Shown here: positions 1-7,107 of the stretch, piece after piece | Numbering within the stretch: the stretch's first letter is position 1 | How the letters are laid out: each line of letters begins with the position of its first letter | Assembly: GCA_026002265.1 (NCBI GenBank) | Contig: BOBG01000016.1 | Span: 1 to 26,472, forward strand | Reading direction: 5' to 3' | Source of the DNA: Spirochaetia bacterium | GTDB lineage: Bacteria; Spirochaetota; Spirochaetia; Treponematales; Breznakiellaceae | Length of the DNA stretch: 26,472 nt | Translations under genes and position numbers: made by a program | The notes under the pieces: model-generated | Told to the model about the DNA's origin: nothing | Seen by the model: the letters and a program-made list of their open reading frames with translations, nothing else | Databases searched by the model: none

Positions 1-2
1 CG

Positions 3-734
3 GTAGGAATTCACACCGGATATAATAAACCGGTTAATGATTCTCAGTATACATTATATAAAAAATTGTTAGAACGCCGTTTATCTGGTGAGTGCAGCGC
101 CTATATTATCGGTAAAAAAGAATTTTGGGGCTTGGAATTCACTGTTAGTCCGGATGTGCTGGTTCCGCAGCCGGATACAGAAACCATTGTGGAGATTGCT
201 CTTTCCATTATCCGGCCGGGGTTTAGGATTCTTGATATAGGAACCGGATCCGGCGCGCTTGCCATTGCTCTCAAAAAAGAGCGTCCGGATAGTCTAGTGT
301 ATGCTGCTGACAATTCCTGCCCGGCTCTTGAAATAGCCCGGAAAAATGCAGCACAGCTCAATGCTGACGTCACATTTTATGAAAGCGATCTTTTCAAAAA
401 TATTTCCGGAACCTTTGATCTCATCGTTGCAAATCTGCCCTATATTCCAACCGATATGATCCGGACTCTTCCGCCTGAAGTACGTTACGAGCCGCGAAGC
501 GCACTCGATGGCGGGGAAGATGGTCTTAGCATTATCCGGCGCCTGATAGTTGAGGCAAAAAACCACATGAAACCGTATTCCGCGATCCTTTTGGAGGCGG
601 ATCCTGGCCAGATGGACGCACTCACCGAAATCTTGCAAAGCGAATATTACACTCACATAAAAAGATACCCGGATATTTCCGGTCAAAACCGGGTGATTCG
701 GGGTCAGACCTCGACCGGTTTTTTGGGAGCTTGA
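3..734 (+). CDS. prmC: PrmC/HemK release-factor glutamine methyltransferase, 5' end outside window
   Basis: Transfers a methyl group from S-adenosylmethionine to the glutamine of the GGQ motif of peptide-chain release factors RF1/RF2 in the cytoplasm. The frame is open from base 3, so the true start lies to the left; a TTG at 66 is only an internal codon. The visible part has the family pattern: an ERRLSGE...AYIIGKKEFWGLEF segment, VLVPQPDTE, the SAM-binding loop LDIGTGSGALAIAL, and the catalytic motif as ANLPYIPT, where the more usual form is NPPY. It ends with RVIRG, as expected for a complete C-terminus. It precedes scpA by 31 bases on the same strand, so co-transcription is likely. Identification is firm; only the N-terminal helical domain is missing. 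Confidence 0.93.
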   Translation, partial: VGIHTGYNKPVNDSQYTLYKKLLERRLSGECSAYIIGKKEFWGLEFTVSPDVLVPQPDTETIVEIALSIIRPGFRILDIGTGSGALAIALKKERPDSLVYAADNSCPALEIARKNAAQLNADVTFYESDLFKNISGTFDLIVANLPYIPTDMIRTLPPEVRYEPRSALDGGEDGLSIIRRLIVEAKNHMKPYSAILLEADPGQMDALTEILQSEYYTHIKRYPDISGQNRVIRGQTSTGFLGA

Positions 735-765
735 ATCCGGAGAGAAAAATTTTTATACTAGAAAT

Positions 766-1506
766 GTGGAAAATCTTGAATCGGCCGCGCCCAAGACTTT
801 TGTTTTAGGTGATTTTGAGGGACCGCTCGATCTCCTGCTCTTTCTTATTACAAAAAATGAACTCAACATTTACGACATTCCGGTTGCGCGTATTACTGAG
901 CAATTCGTTGCATATATTCAACATGCGGTTGACCGGGATCTCGATGCGATGAGTGAATTTCGGGTGATGGCTGCAACTTTGCTCTATATAAAATCCCGGA
1001 TGCTCTTGCCGGTGGAAGTCAAGGATGCTGACGAAATGGATCCCCGGCGCAACTTGACGGAGCGGCTAATCGAGTACCAACAATTTAAAAAGTTGTCTCA
1101 TCTTATGGAACATACCGCACTTCAGGCAGAGCTATGTATTGAACGGAAAAAGCAGCAGCGTATTCTGCCTTTTGATGAGGAACCGGTTGCGCTGGAACTG
1201 AATATCAGTGCATTGTTTAACACTTTTTCATCATTGCTTTCAAAACTTTCCGCGGAACAGCTTGTCGATCTCTCTGAGGAAATTTCGGTTAATGAAAAAA
1301 TTGCATTTTTACTCGAACTGCTGTACCAAAATGGTCAATGCACCTTCCGGGAATTGCTGATTCGGCCCGGATCCATCATGGAAATAGTGTGTACGTTTTT
1401 TGCGATTCTTGAATCGGTTAAATCCCGGCTGGTGACTATTTTTCAGCATGAAATATTTGCGGACATTCTCATCCGGCCCGTGGCGGCTGAGGGGCAGCAT
1501 GGATAA
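766..1506 (+). CDS. scpA: Segregation and condensation protein A (kleisin of SMC complex)
   Basis: Kleisin subunit that links the heads of the SMC dimer and binds ScpB in the condensin complex for chromosome compaction and segregation. The N-terminus has the classic FEGPLDLLLFLITKNELNIYDIPV pattern (split here: FEGPLDLLLFLI at about residues 18-29, then NELNIYDIP), followed by ITEQFVAYI and the MAATLLYIKSRMLLP helix. The C-terminal winged-helix part (TFRELL, VCTFFAILESVKSRLVTIFQ) is present. Length 246 aa is normal. The start is GTG at 766; no strong Shine-Dalgarno sits close by, so a nearby alternative start is possible. The last 8 bases overlap the preferred scpB start, showing translational coupling. 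Confidence 0.95.
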   Translation: MENLESAAPKTFVLGDFEGPLDLLLFLITKNELNIYDIPVARITEQFVAYIQHAVDRDLDAMSEFRVMAATLLYIKSRMLLPVEVKDADEMDPRRNLTERLIEYQQFKKLSHLMEHTALQAELCIERKKQQRILPFDEEPVALELNISALFNTFSSLLSKLSAEQLVDLSEEISVNEKIAFLLELLYQNGQCTFRELLIRPGSIMEIVCTFFAILESVKSRLVTIFQHEIFADILIRPVAAEGQHG

Positions 1507-2026
1507 TGCAGCCTTGATCGAAGCGATTCTCTACCTTGAGCCGGATCCGGTTGATGAAGCAAACCTCGGACGGATTGCACATCTTGATCCGGAAAAAGTT
1601 AAGCAAGCAGTTGCAACATTATCTGAACGGCTTTCCACCGGGAATTCCGGTCTGGAATTGGTTCATATCGCCAATGGCATCACGCTTGCCCCGAAGTTAA
1701 GCTACTGGGAAGCGCTCAAAAGCTCCTATGGCCGCAAAAATGATGCCCGGCTTTCCCGCGCCGCGCTCGAAACCCTTTCGATCATCGCCTATTCACAGCC
1801 GATCACCCGGATGGAAATTGAAGCAATCCGTGGAGTTGCAGCGGATTCAATGATACGGCTTCTGCTCGAAAAAGGACTCATTGCGGAAGTTGGTAAAAAA
1901 GATTCACCTGGGAAACCGGTTCAATTCGGCACCACTAAAGAATTTTTGACGCTCCTCCGGATCGGCAGTATCCGGGATCTTCCCAAACTTGAGAAACAGG
2001 AAGCAGAGCGTTTTGCATTAAATTGA
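1499..2026 (+). CDS. scpB: Segregation and condensation protein B
   Basis: Partner of ScpA in the SMC condensin complex; forms a dimer of two winged-helix domains that binds the middle of ScpA. The reading frame is open upstream to an ATG at 1448, but that adds 17 residues (MKYLRTF...) inside scpA; ATG 1499 gives MDNAALIEAILYLEPDPVDE, which matches the family's usual N-terminus, so I chose 1499 (175 aa). Family landmarks are LETLSIIAYSQPITRMEIEAIRG and LLEKGLI, then the TKEFL near the end. It overlaps scpA by 8 bases. Its stop codon touches the stop of the convergent gene at 2027 with no gap. Confidence 0.94.
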   Translation: MDNAALIEAILYLEPDPVDEANLGRIAHLDPEKVKQAVATLSERLSTGNSGLELVHIANGITLAPKLSYWEALKSSYGRKNDARLSRAALETLSIIAYSQPITRMEIEAIRGVAADSMIRLLLEKGLIAEVGKKDSPGKPVQFGTTKEFLTLLRIGSIRDLPKLEKQEAERFALN

Positions 2027-2599
2027 TCAAAACCGGTACGTCAGCGCAAGGAGAATTTGCGGATTTCCATACCGGTTAACAGAAGGAGCCACCACTAATT
2101 CAGAATAATGAAATAAATTCATGAGTTTTGTATTGTATTGATGTGCAAAAATAAAGGGCCGGATACAATCAAAGATCCGGAAAGCGGCAAAGATAAACAT
2201 TCCGGTCGGCGCCAACGCATCTCCAGTCACGGAAAGGAATGAAGTCTCCCCTGAATTTCTTGACATAATATCCCCAAGAAAAATTGAACCGAGTCCAAAT
2301 ATTTGTCCCACCAAACTGATCAATCCCCATGTATTGTCTCCAAGTACAAAAGATCCGGAGCCAAAACCGACAGTAGCGTTGAGCAGCAGGGGAAGCGTAA
2401 CGCTTTTTAAATTCCATTCCACTATATCGATGCGCTGGGACGGACTCAGATTGAGTGATTCCTGCTGAATTAAGAGGTAATTTTTATCAATTCCGGAATC
2501 AAGTAATGCAGCAATTCTAACGAATGACTTTTCAGCTTCGTCAGCCCAACAAAGATAACCAGCGCACAACAACATCACACAAAATACTATCTGTTTCAT
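2027..2599 (-). CDS. P13-like spirochaetal outer-membrane protein
   Basis: A 190-aa protein with a clear signal peptide (MKQIVFCVMLLCAGYLCWADE, cleavage probably near CWA-D). The core, about residues 55-170, alternates hydrophobic and small residues: LPLLLNATVGFGSGSF, a VLGDNTWGLISL stretch, FGLGSIFLGD, then IFAAFRIFDCIRPFIFAHQYN. This ordering resembles the P13 porin family of Borrelia and its treponemal relatives (LLN..LGFGIGSF..GD..., then ...PF.FA..YN). The match is by eye. It would sit in the outer membrane; pore activity in this family was shown for Borrelia P13 and is only inferred here. It is convergent with scpB (adjacent stops, no room for an independent terminator), so it is transcribed separately from the region at 2600-2718. 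Confidence 0.6.
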   Translation of the reverse strand: MKQIVFCVMLLCAGYLCWADEAEKSFVRIAALLDSGIDKNYLLIQQESLNLSPSQRIDIVEWNLKSVTLPLLLNATVGFGSGSFVLGDNTWGLISLVGQIFGLGSIFLGDIMSRNSGETSFLSVTGDALAPTGMFIFAAFRIFDCIRPFIFAHQYNTKLMNLFHYSELVVAPSVNRYGNPQILLALTYRF

Positions 2600-2652
2600 T
2601 TTTTCAGCCTCAAGCAGCTATTGTAATGAACGTGCAGATTTTTTTCAATACC

Positions 2653-2681
2653 TTAACCTGAATTTTGATATAGTGTATAAT
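2653..2681 (+). promoter_or_regulatory. Predicted sigma-70 promoter for the 2719 gene
   Basis: A consensus -10 TATAAT lies at 2676-2681, with a weak -35 TTAACC at 2653-2658 and 17 bases between them. It points to the gene that starts 38 bases later. The Shine-Dalgarno candidate is GAGG at about 2706-2709. The rest of 2600-2718 is the divergent leader shared with the P13-like gene. Confidence 0.45.
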
Positions 2682-2718
2682 AGTTATGATGAACAAAATT
2701 TTTTAGAGGCGCAGCAGT

Positions 2719-3312
2719 ATGAATATTGAATATTTTAATGAATATATTAAGAATAAAAATATGGGTATAAAAACAAAAACCAAAGAATATGTACATAAAT
2801 TTATACAGTCATTTGAAAATTATCATGAAAAAGAATTATGGACAATGGAATATTTGCCAACATTACAGCATAATCATAACAAAAGAATAAGGAACGAATT
2901 ATTTGAAGCACTAATATTTCCGGTATTGTTAAACGGATATAATAATAAAAATATTAGTGTAATGATATGGCTGGTAAAATTAGAACAAAACCTGATTCAA
3001 AATCAAAAATTATGGAAAATAATAAATTACAAATCAAGTATACAGATAATAAGAGAATGCTATGATCTTGATCCGAATAATACTGAAGTTATAGATATAT
3101 ATTTAGAATTGAAAATTCAGTGGATAGCTTATAGCATACACGAATGGCCGAGCGGAATACTCATAGGAATGAATGGTGCAACGGCTGAACAATGTAAGGA
3201 ACTAGTAAAAGAACTGCCATTCCTCTATAAACTGGATACAAAAAATAAGTATAAAGCATATATAATGGACTATGAAAATAAATTACATGATTATATCATT
3301 CGTTTCCGATAA
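2719..3312 (+). CDS. Hypothetical protein, AT-rich
   Basis: A 197-aa soluble protein that I do not recognise. It is rich in N, K, I, Y and E, with no signal peptide or membrane segment, and appears mostly helical. Features that could identify relatives are FIQSFENYHEKELWTMEYLP near residue 30, a tetratricopeptide-like ECYDLDPNNTEVIDIYLELK around 113-132, and HEWPSGILIGMNGAT around 142-155. Base composition is much more AT-rich than scpB before it and fucU after it, which suggests recent acquisition. It has its own predicted promoter. It may be an immunity- or scaffold-type protein, but nothing in the sequence decides that. The downstream 320 bases hold frames that echo its FENYHEKELW.ME segment. 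Confidence 0.6.
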   Translation: MNIEYFNEYIKNKNMGIKTKTKEYVHKFIQSFENYHEKELWTMEYLPTLQHNHNKRIRNELFEALIFPVLLNGYNNKNISVMIWLVKLEQNLIQNQKLWKIINYKSSIQIIRECYDLDPNNTEVIDIYLELKIQWIAYSIHEWPSGILIGMNGATAEQCKELVKELPFLYKLDTKNKYKAYIMDYENKLHDYIIRFR

Positions 3313-3353
3313 TCCGGCAGAGAGTACTATACGTCCGGATTATGCATATTATT

Positions 3354-3506
3354 ATGTATCCATGGTGCATAAAAACACGGGATAAACTTACAAAATTTTT
3401 TGAATCGTTTACAAATCACTATGAGCATGGTATAAACAGTTATGAATCGTTTACAAATACCTGTGAGCAGCTTATAAAAACTTATGAGGATCTTGCAAAA
3501 ACCTAG
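3354..3506 (+). CDS. Doubtful 50-aa ORF built on a 42-base tandem repeat
   Basis: An ATG-started frame of 50 codons within the 323-base gap between 3312 and 3636. From 3402 it is made of a 42-base unit repeated two and a half times (3402-3443, 3444-3485, 3486-3506), encoding ESFTNHYEHGINSY, ESFTNTCEQLIKTY and EDLAKT. No convincing Shine-Dalgarno. Just downstream, a different frame (about 3520-3650) reads FENHPESLFRMESVLEKNS, similar to FENYHEKELWTMEYL in the 2719 gene. I read the whole gap as eroded duplicate material rather than a functional gene. Confidence 0.25.
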   Translation: MYPWCIKTRDKLTKFFESFTNHYEHGINSYESFTNTCEQLIKTYEDLAKT

Positions 3507-3620
3507 ACAAAGCCCGGTTCCAGATAGCCTTCTTGATCCGTTTTGAAAATCACCCTGAATCTTTGTTCCGGATGGAATCAGTTTTAGAAAAAAATTCTGC
3601 TTGCCGGATGGATATTCATG

Positions 3621-3639
3621 GCATAGTATTAAGCTATGC
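3621..3639 (+). promoter_or_regulatory. Hairpin over the fucU start codon
   Basis: GCATAG (3621-3626) and CTATGC (3634-3639) are perfect inverted repeats separated by TATTAAG. The right arm contains the ATG of fucU (3636-3638). No strong Shine-Dalgarno is visible before this start, so the hairpin may limit initiation or act as an operator half-site pair. Role is inference. Confidence 0.3.
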
Positions 3640-4061
3640 TGAAAACAATATCAAAGATCATTTCTCCTGATTTGCTGAAAATCCTGTGTGAAATGGGCCA
3701 TGGCGATGAAATTGTGATCGCTGACGGCAATTTTCCGGCTGCTGCACTTGCAAGCCGGCTTATCCGGGCGGATGGACACGGCGGCTCGGAAATTTTAGAT
3801 GCTGTGGTGAAACTGTTTCCATTGGACACGTACGCTGATCCGAATGTTCTCCTTATGGAAGTGGTGAAGGGTGATCCGGTTGTTCCGGTGATCTGGGATG
3901 AATATAAAAAGATTCTCGCCGGAGCTGAAGGTGATAGGGTAAAAATCCGGCATATCGAGCGCTTTGCGTTTTATGAACGCTGTAAATCCGCTTACGCGGT
4001 TATTGCTACCGGTGAAAGCGCACTGTATGCAAATATTATTTTAAAGAAAGGGGTTATTTAA
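3636..4061 (+). CDS. fucU: L-fucose mutarotase (FucU/RbsD family)
   Basis: Interconverts alpha- and beta-anomers of L-fucose so that the isomerase receives its preferred form; cytoplasmic. The 141-aa protein starts MLKTISKIISPDLLKILCEMGHGDEI and carries the family hallmarks GHGDEI (His catalytic in the family), ADGNFPAAALA, IRADG, LDTYADPNVLLM and RFAFYERCKSAYAVIATGE, ending YANIILKKGVI. Length equals the E. coli enzyme (140 aa). The stop codon is followed directly by the fucI ATG at 4062, so the two genes form an operon. Identification as FucU rather than ribose RbsD rests on the RFAFYER and ANIILKKGV segments and the neighbour. Confidence 0.93.
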   Translation: MLKTISKIISPDLLKILCEMGHGDEIVIADGNFPAAALASRLIRADGHGGSEILDAVVKLFPLDTYADPNVLLMEVVKGDPVVPVIWDEYKKILAGAEGDRVKIRHIERFAFYERCKSAYAVIATGESALYANIILKKGVI

Positions 4062-5834
4062 ATGAAAACCAAAATTGGAATCCGGCCTGTTATTGACGGC
4101 AGGTGGCTTGGTGTTCGAGAAGGTCTTGAAGAACAAACCATGAACATGGCAAGGGCCGCACAGAAATTATTGGAAGAAAATTGCTTCTATTCGGACGGCG
4201 CTCCGGCCGAAGTTGTTATTGCAGATACTACTATTGCCGGCGGTAAAGAGGCAGCTCTTGCCGAAGAAAAGTTTATCAGAGAAAATGTTACCGCGACTCT
4301 TTCAGTGACGCCCTGCTGGTGTTACGGCAGTGAAACGATGGATCTCAATCCGCTCACCACCAAGGCGGTGTGGGGCTTTAACGGTACGGAGCGTCCGGGT
4401 GCTGTCTATCTTGCGGCTGTGATGGCAGCTCATGCCCAGCGCGGACTTCCGGCTTTTGCTATTTACGGACATGATGTGCAGGATGCAACCGACACGAGCA
4501 TTCCGGCTGATGTGCAGGAGAAACTCATCAGGTTTGCCCAATGCGCTCTTGCGGTCGGTCAACTGAAAAATAAAGCTTATGTGAGTATCGGCAGTGTGGC
4601 GATGGGGATTGGGGGGAGTTTTCTCGACCCACAACTGATGCAGAATTATTTTAACATCCGTGCCGAATGGGTGGATATGACTGAAATTTTGCGCCGTATT
4701 GAACTGGGCATCTACGATAAAATTGAGTACGAAAAAGAACTTGCATGGATCAAGGCAAATTGTCCTGAAGGTGCCGATCTTAACGAAACGCTGTGGGAAC
4801 GCGGGCCTCAGACTCGCGAAGAAAAGGACAAGCAGTGGGAATTCACCGCCAAGATGACGCTGATCATCAAAGACATTATGCTTGGAAATGATAAGCTGAA
4901 CGCGGCCGGATTTCATGAGGAAGCACTTGGCAGGAATGCAGTTCTGGCCGGATTTCAAGGGCAGCGTATGTGGACAGACTACAAACCCAATGCCGATTTT
5001 CCGGAGGCGATTCTCAGTTCAACGTTCGATTACACCGGTAAAAAAGAGCCGATCATTCTTGCCACGGAAAACGATAACTGTAATGGACTTGCGATGCTGT
5101 TCAGCAAACTCCTCACCGGTCAAGCGAGCGCCTTTGCGGATGTCCGGACTTACTGGAGTCCGGATGCGGTACAACGCGTATCCGGCTGGAAACCTGTCGG
5201 CACTGCAAAAGATGGTTTTATTCACCTGTTGAATTCCGGTGCTGCTGCGCTTGACGGTAACGGTGCGAGTAAAGATGCGGCCGGGAAAAGTATCATGAAA
5301 AAATGGTGGGATGTCACTGACAAGGATATTAAAGCGATGCTTGAACATACCAAATGGTCGCCGGCTAACCGCGGTTATTTCCGGGGCGGCGGCTATTCTT
5401 CCAGTTTTTCAACCGAAGGGGAGATGCCGATAACACTCGTGCGGGTGAACATGGTGAAAGGGCTTGGCTACACGCTCCAGATTGCCGAAGGCTGGACCGT
5501 TGATCTGCCGGCAAACGTGAACAAAATTCTGCTCGACCGTACCGACCCGACGTGGCCCTCAACGTGGTTTGTGCCGCGTTTGGGTGAGGGACTCGCATTT
5601 AGCGATGTGTATTCGGTGATGGCAAACTGGGGTGCGAACCATGGCGCATTTACCTACGGACATATCGGTGCTGACCTTATCACTTTTGCCTCTATGCTCC
5701 GGATTCCGGTAACGCTCCACAATGTTGCTGACAAAAACATTTACCGTCCGCATGCGTGGAGTGCCTTTGGTACTCGTGAACTCGAAAGCGCAGATTATCG
5801 CGCCTGTACCACTTACGGACCGCTCTACAAATAG
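4062..5834 (+). CDS. fucI: L-fucose isomerase
   Basis: Converts L-fucose to L-fuculose (and often D-arabinose to D-ribulose) using Mn2+, first committed step of fucose catabolism in the cytoplasm. At 590 aa it is nearly the same length as the E. coli enzyme (591 aa). The metal ligands and catalytic residues are all visible: E336 in ATENDN, D360 in FADVRTYWSP and H527 in ANHGAFTYGH, each one position before E. coli E337, D361 and H528. Other landmarks are IGIRPVIDGR at the start and INSG-like LLNSGAAALDG. A strong AAAGGGG Shine-Dalgarno lies 8 bases before the ATG. No fuculokinase or fuculose-phosphate aldolase gene follows here; instead a broken attC-like repeat begins 2 bases after the stop. 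Confidence 0.96.
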   Translation: MKTKIGIRPVIDGRWLGVREGLEEQTMNMARAAQKLLEENCFYSDGAPAEVVIADTTIAGGKEAALAEEKFIRENVTATLSVTPCWCYGSETMDLNPLTTKAVWGFNGTERPGAVYLAAVMAAHAQRGLPAFAIYGHDVQDATDTSIPADVQEKLIRFAQCALAVGQLKNKAYVSIGSVAMGIGGSFLDPQLMQNYFNIRAEWVDMTEILRRIELGIYDKIEYEKELAWIKANCPEGADLNETLWERGPQTREEKDKQWEFTAKMTLIIKDIMLGNDKLNAAGFHEEALGRNAVLAGFQGQRMWTDYKPNADFPEAILSSTFDYTGKKEPIILATENDNCNGLAMLFSKLLTGQASAFADVRTYWSPDAVQRVSGWKPVGTAKDGFIHLLNSGAAALDGNGASKDAAGKSIMKKWWDVTDKDIKAMLEHTKWSPANRGYFRGGGYSSSFSTEGEMPITLVRVNMVKGLGYTLQIAEGWTVDLPANVNKILLDRTDPTWPSTWFVPRLGEGLAFSDVYSVMANWGANHGAFTYGHIGADLITFASMLRIPVTLHNVADKNIYRPHAWSAFGTRELESADYRACTTYGPLYK

Positions 5835-5836
5835 CT

Positions 5837-5945
5837 TTATAACGTTCCGTCTGTATATGACGTTTTGCCAGCCCGTATAAAGGCTTGCGTAGCAAGACCA
5901 AGGCTGGCAAAATGTGGAGGGAGGGAGGCGGAGCATATTCATTCT
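5837..5945 (-). repeat. attC-like repeat A, worn outer copy
   Basis: Begins TTATAACGTTCC then CTGTATATGACGTTTTG, the same order as the left end of repeats C and J. A perfect stem GTTTTGCCAGCC-type/GGCTGGCAAAAT occupies about 5862-5914. A weak GGCGGAGCATAT remains of the other end; no clear GTTRRRY partner is left. It marks the outer boundary of the array against fucI. The following 5946-6060 shows nothing I can name. Confidence 0.5.
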
Positions 5946-6060
5946 AGATTTATGCAAATAATTATTATTCCAGCCTGTGCGATAACATAACTTGTCCTTA
6001 ACCAAAGCAAGCGAATATTTGGAATTTGATAATCCTTTGGAAGATGTAATTTTTTATTAT

Positions 6061-6217
6061 TAGACTTGTTCAACCACTCTAAATTGGTAACTCGAAATTA
6101 ATGATGCTTCTTTTACTCCAAATAACCGTTTAAATACAACCTGTTTGGCGTCTTCTGCCTTCTTTTCTCATCCCCTCCTTTCAATATATCATGTCTTCAG
6201 TTATCGAACAAGTCTAG
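6061..6217 (-). mobile_element. Internally deleted IS5-like element (MITE-like)
   Basis: Ends are inverted repeats TAGACTTGTTC (6061-6071) and GAACAAGTCTA (6207-6217). Just inside the left end, ACTCTAAAT matches the 3' end of the element at 15248. Inside the right part, the minus strand encodes FKRLFGVKEAS after a frameshift, matching FKRLFGVKKETY of the transposase at 14547. So this 157-base unit keeps both ends and a scrap of transposase with the middle lost. Confidence 0.7.
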
Positions 6218-6356
6218 TATATATTATTGTAAAAGAGGCTAAAAAACAAAATGTTTTTGCTTTCATATTTGTCTGCAATTATTCCTGAAAATAATTTTAT
6301 GATGCTTGCCAAACTTTTGGCAATACCTTCAATAATTCCTATTATTAAGGAAATCG
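6214..6356 (-). pseudogene. Scrap of an MFS transporter
   Basis: The minus strand encodes SLIIGIIEGIAKSLASIIK followed by LFSGIIADKYESKNIL. This is the pattern of the early transmembrane helices of many major facilitator exporters (IEG.AES..SLLK.FSG..SDR...RK). The frame's first 14 codons come from the adjacent repeat B, and it stops at the IS end, so only about 35 residues of transporter remain. Not functional. Which transporter it came from cannot be told. Confidence 0.5.
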
Positions 6357-6450
6357 TAGGTTTCCAGGTCAACAAAAATATGGTAGAGAAAAAACGCACA
6401 AAGGGAGCAGCCCGAGCCGCCTACTGGCGGCGAAGCATATACAGTTATGC
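6357..6450 (-). repeat. attC-like repeat B, half copy
   Basis: Right-hand part matches repeat C from GTTTCCAGGTCAAC through the ACGCACAAAGG segment. It contains the stem CCGCC-TACT-GGCGG (6417-6430), the GCATATACAG box and the outer box GTTATGC (6444-6450), which lies 9 bases from the stop of the zinc-ribbon gene. The far half is replaced by the MFS scrap. Confidence 0.7.
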
Positions 6451-6459
6451 CGTACCCCA

Positions 6460-6690
6460 TTATTTTTTATTATTTTTACTATATTCCCTTGCTTTACTTA
6501 AACAATTTTTACACAAAATATAATTTTTTGATCTTACTCTTTTTCCGCAACGTGGACATCTATTTTTTTCTTTACGTTCAGCATATCTTTCTCTTCTTTT
6601 TTTATTAACTTCATCTTTATGTTTTTCAAGAAAACGTTGCTGTCGAATACGATTTGCTTCTTTAATTAATTCCTCATCTGTTTTAACCAT
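6460..6690 (-). CDS. Small zinc-ribbon cassette protein
   Basis: A 76-aa basic protein: a charged helical N-terminus (EELIKEANRIRQQRFLEKHKDE) followed by a four-cysteine cluster CPRCGKRV...CKNCLSKAREY, a likely structural zinc ribbon. An ideal AGGAGG lies 9 bases upstream of the ATG, and a promoter is visible at 6714-6742. It resembles small phage or mobile-element DNA-binding proteins, but I do not recognise a family. As a cassette it is complete: promoter, gene, and repeat B starting 9 bases after the stop. Role in nucleic-acid binding is inferred only from the cysteines and positive charge. Confidence 0.75.
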   Translation of the reverse strand: MVKTDEELIKEANRIRQQRFLEKHKDEVNKKRRERYAERKEKNRCPRCGKRVRSKNYILCKNCLSKAREYSKNNKK

Positions 6691-6713
6691 TTTAATTAAC
6701 CTCCTATAATTTT

Positions 6714-6742
6714 ATATTATTGTGTTTTTTATTTTATGTCAA
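6714..6742 (-). promoter_or_regulatory. Cassette promoter of the zinc-ribbon gene
   Basis: On the minus strand, TTGACA (6737-6742) and TAATAT (6714-6719) are 17 bases apart, 24 bases before the start codon and about 45 bases inside the cassette from repeat C. Confidence 0.65.
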
Positions 6743-6786
6743 TATTTTTTTCCAAAATTTTTAAACAAAATCTTAGGCACAATGTC

Positions 6787-6937
6787 GCATAACATTCCGG
6801 CTGTATGTGACGTTTTAAGGAACGTGAAGCGTTTCCAGGTCAACAAAAATGTGGTGGAGAAAACCGCACAAAGGGGCGTAGCCCTGACTAGTGTTTTTCG
6901 TAGGCCAAGCCGCGAAGAGCGTCCAGTCCTGTTAGAC
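6787..6937 (-). repeat. attC-like repeat C, complete, 151 bases
   Basis: Outer boxes GCATAAC (6787-6793) and GTTAGAC (6931-6937). Interior shows GGCTGTATGTGACG, a loose GGAA/TTTCC arm, an AAAACCGCAC arm enclosing GGGGC-GTA-GCCC, and a CGC/GCG arm near the right end. Orientation implies a leftward gene to its right, but that side now carries the sugar operon: the cassette that owned this repeat is gone. Bases 6938-7107 hold only its GTACACCATT flank and the leader of the next gene. Confidence 0.75.
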
Positions 6938-7107
6938 GCCGCTTGGCTGTACACCATTATTTTTATTATATTATTTTAAAATGCATGTTAAAAAAAAGCT
7001 CTAGACAGAACCAAAAAGGTATTCTACAATTCTTCTTACTTGTCGAATCATTGCGATAGATGAGTAAAGGTCTAAATTAATTTATTTTATTAAAGGAGCT
7101 ATGAAAG

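Noticed and set aside
1448..1498. Upstream ATG extension of scpB
   Set aside because: The 17 extra codons lie inside scpA and do not resemble the ScpB N-terminus; ATG 1499 fits the family.
3636..4061. Ribose mutarotase RbsD
   Set aside because: Same superfamily, but the RFAFYER and ANIILKKGV segments and the directly following fucI support FucU.
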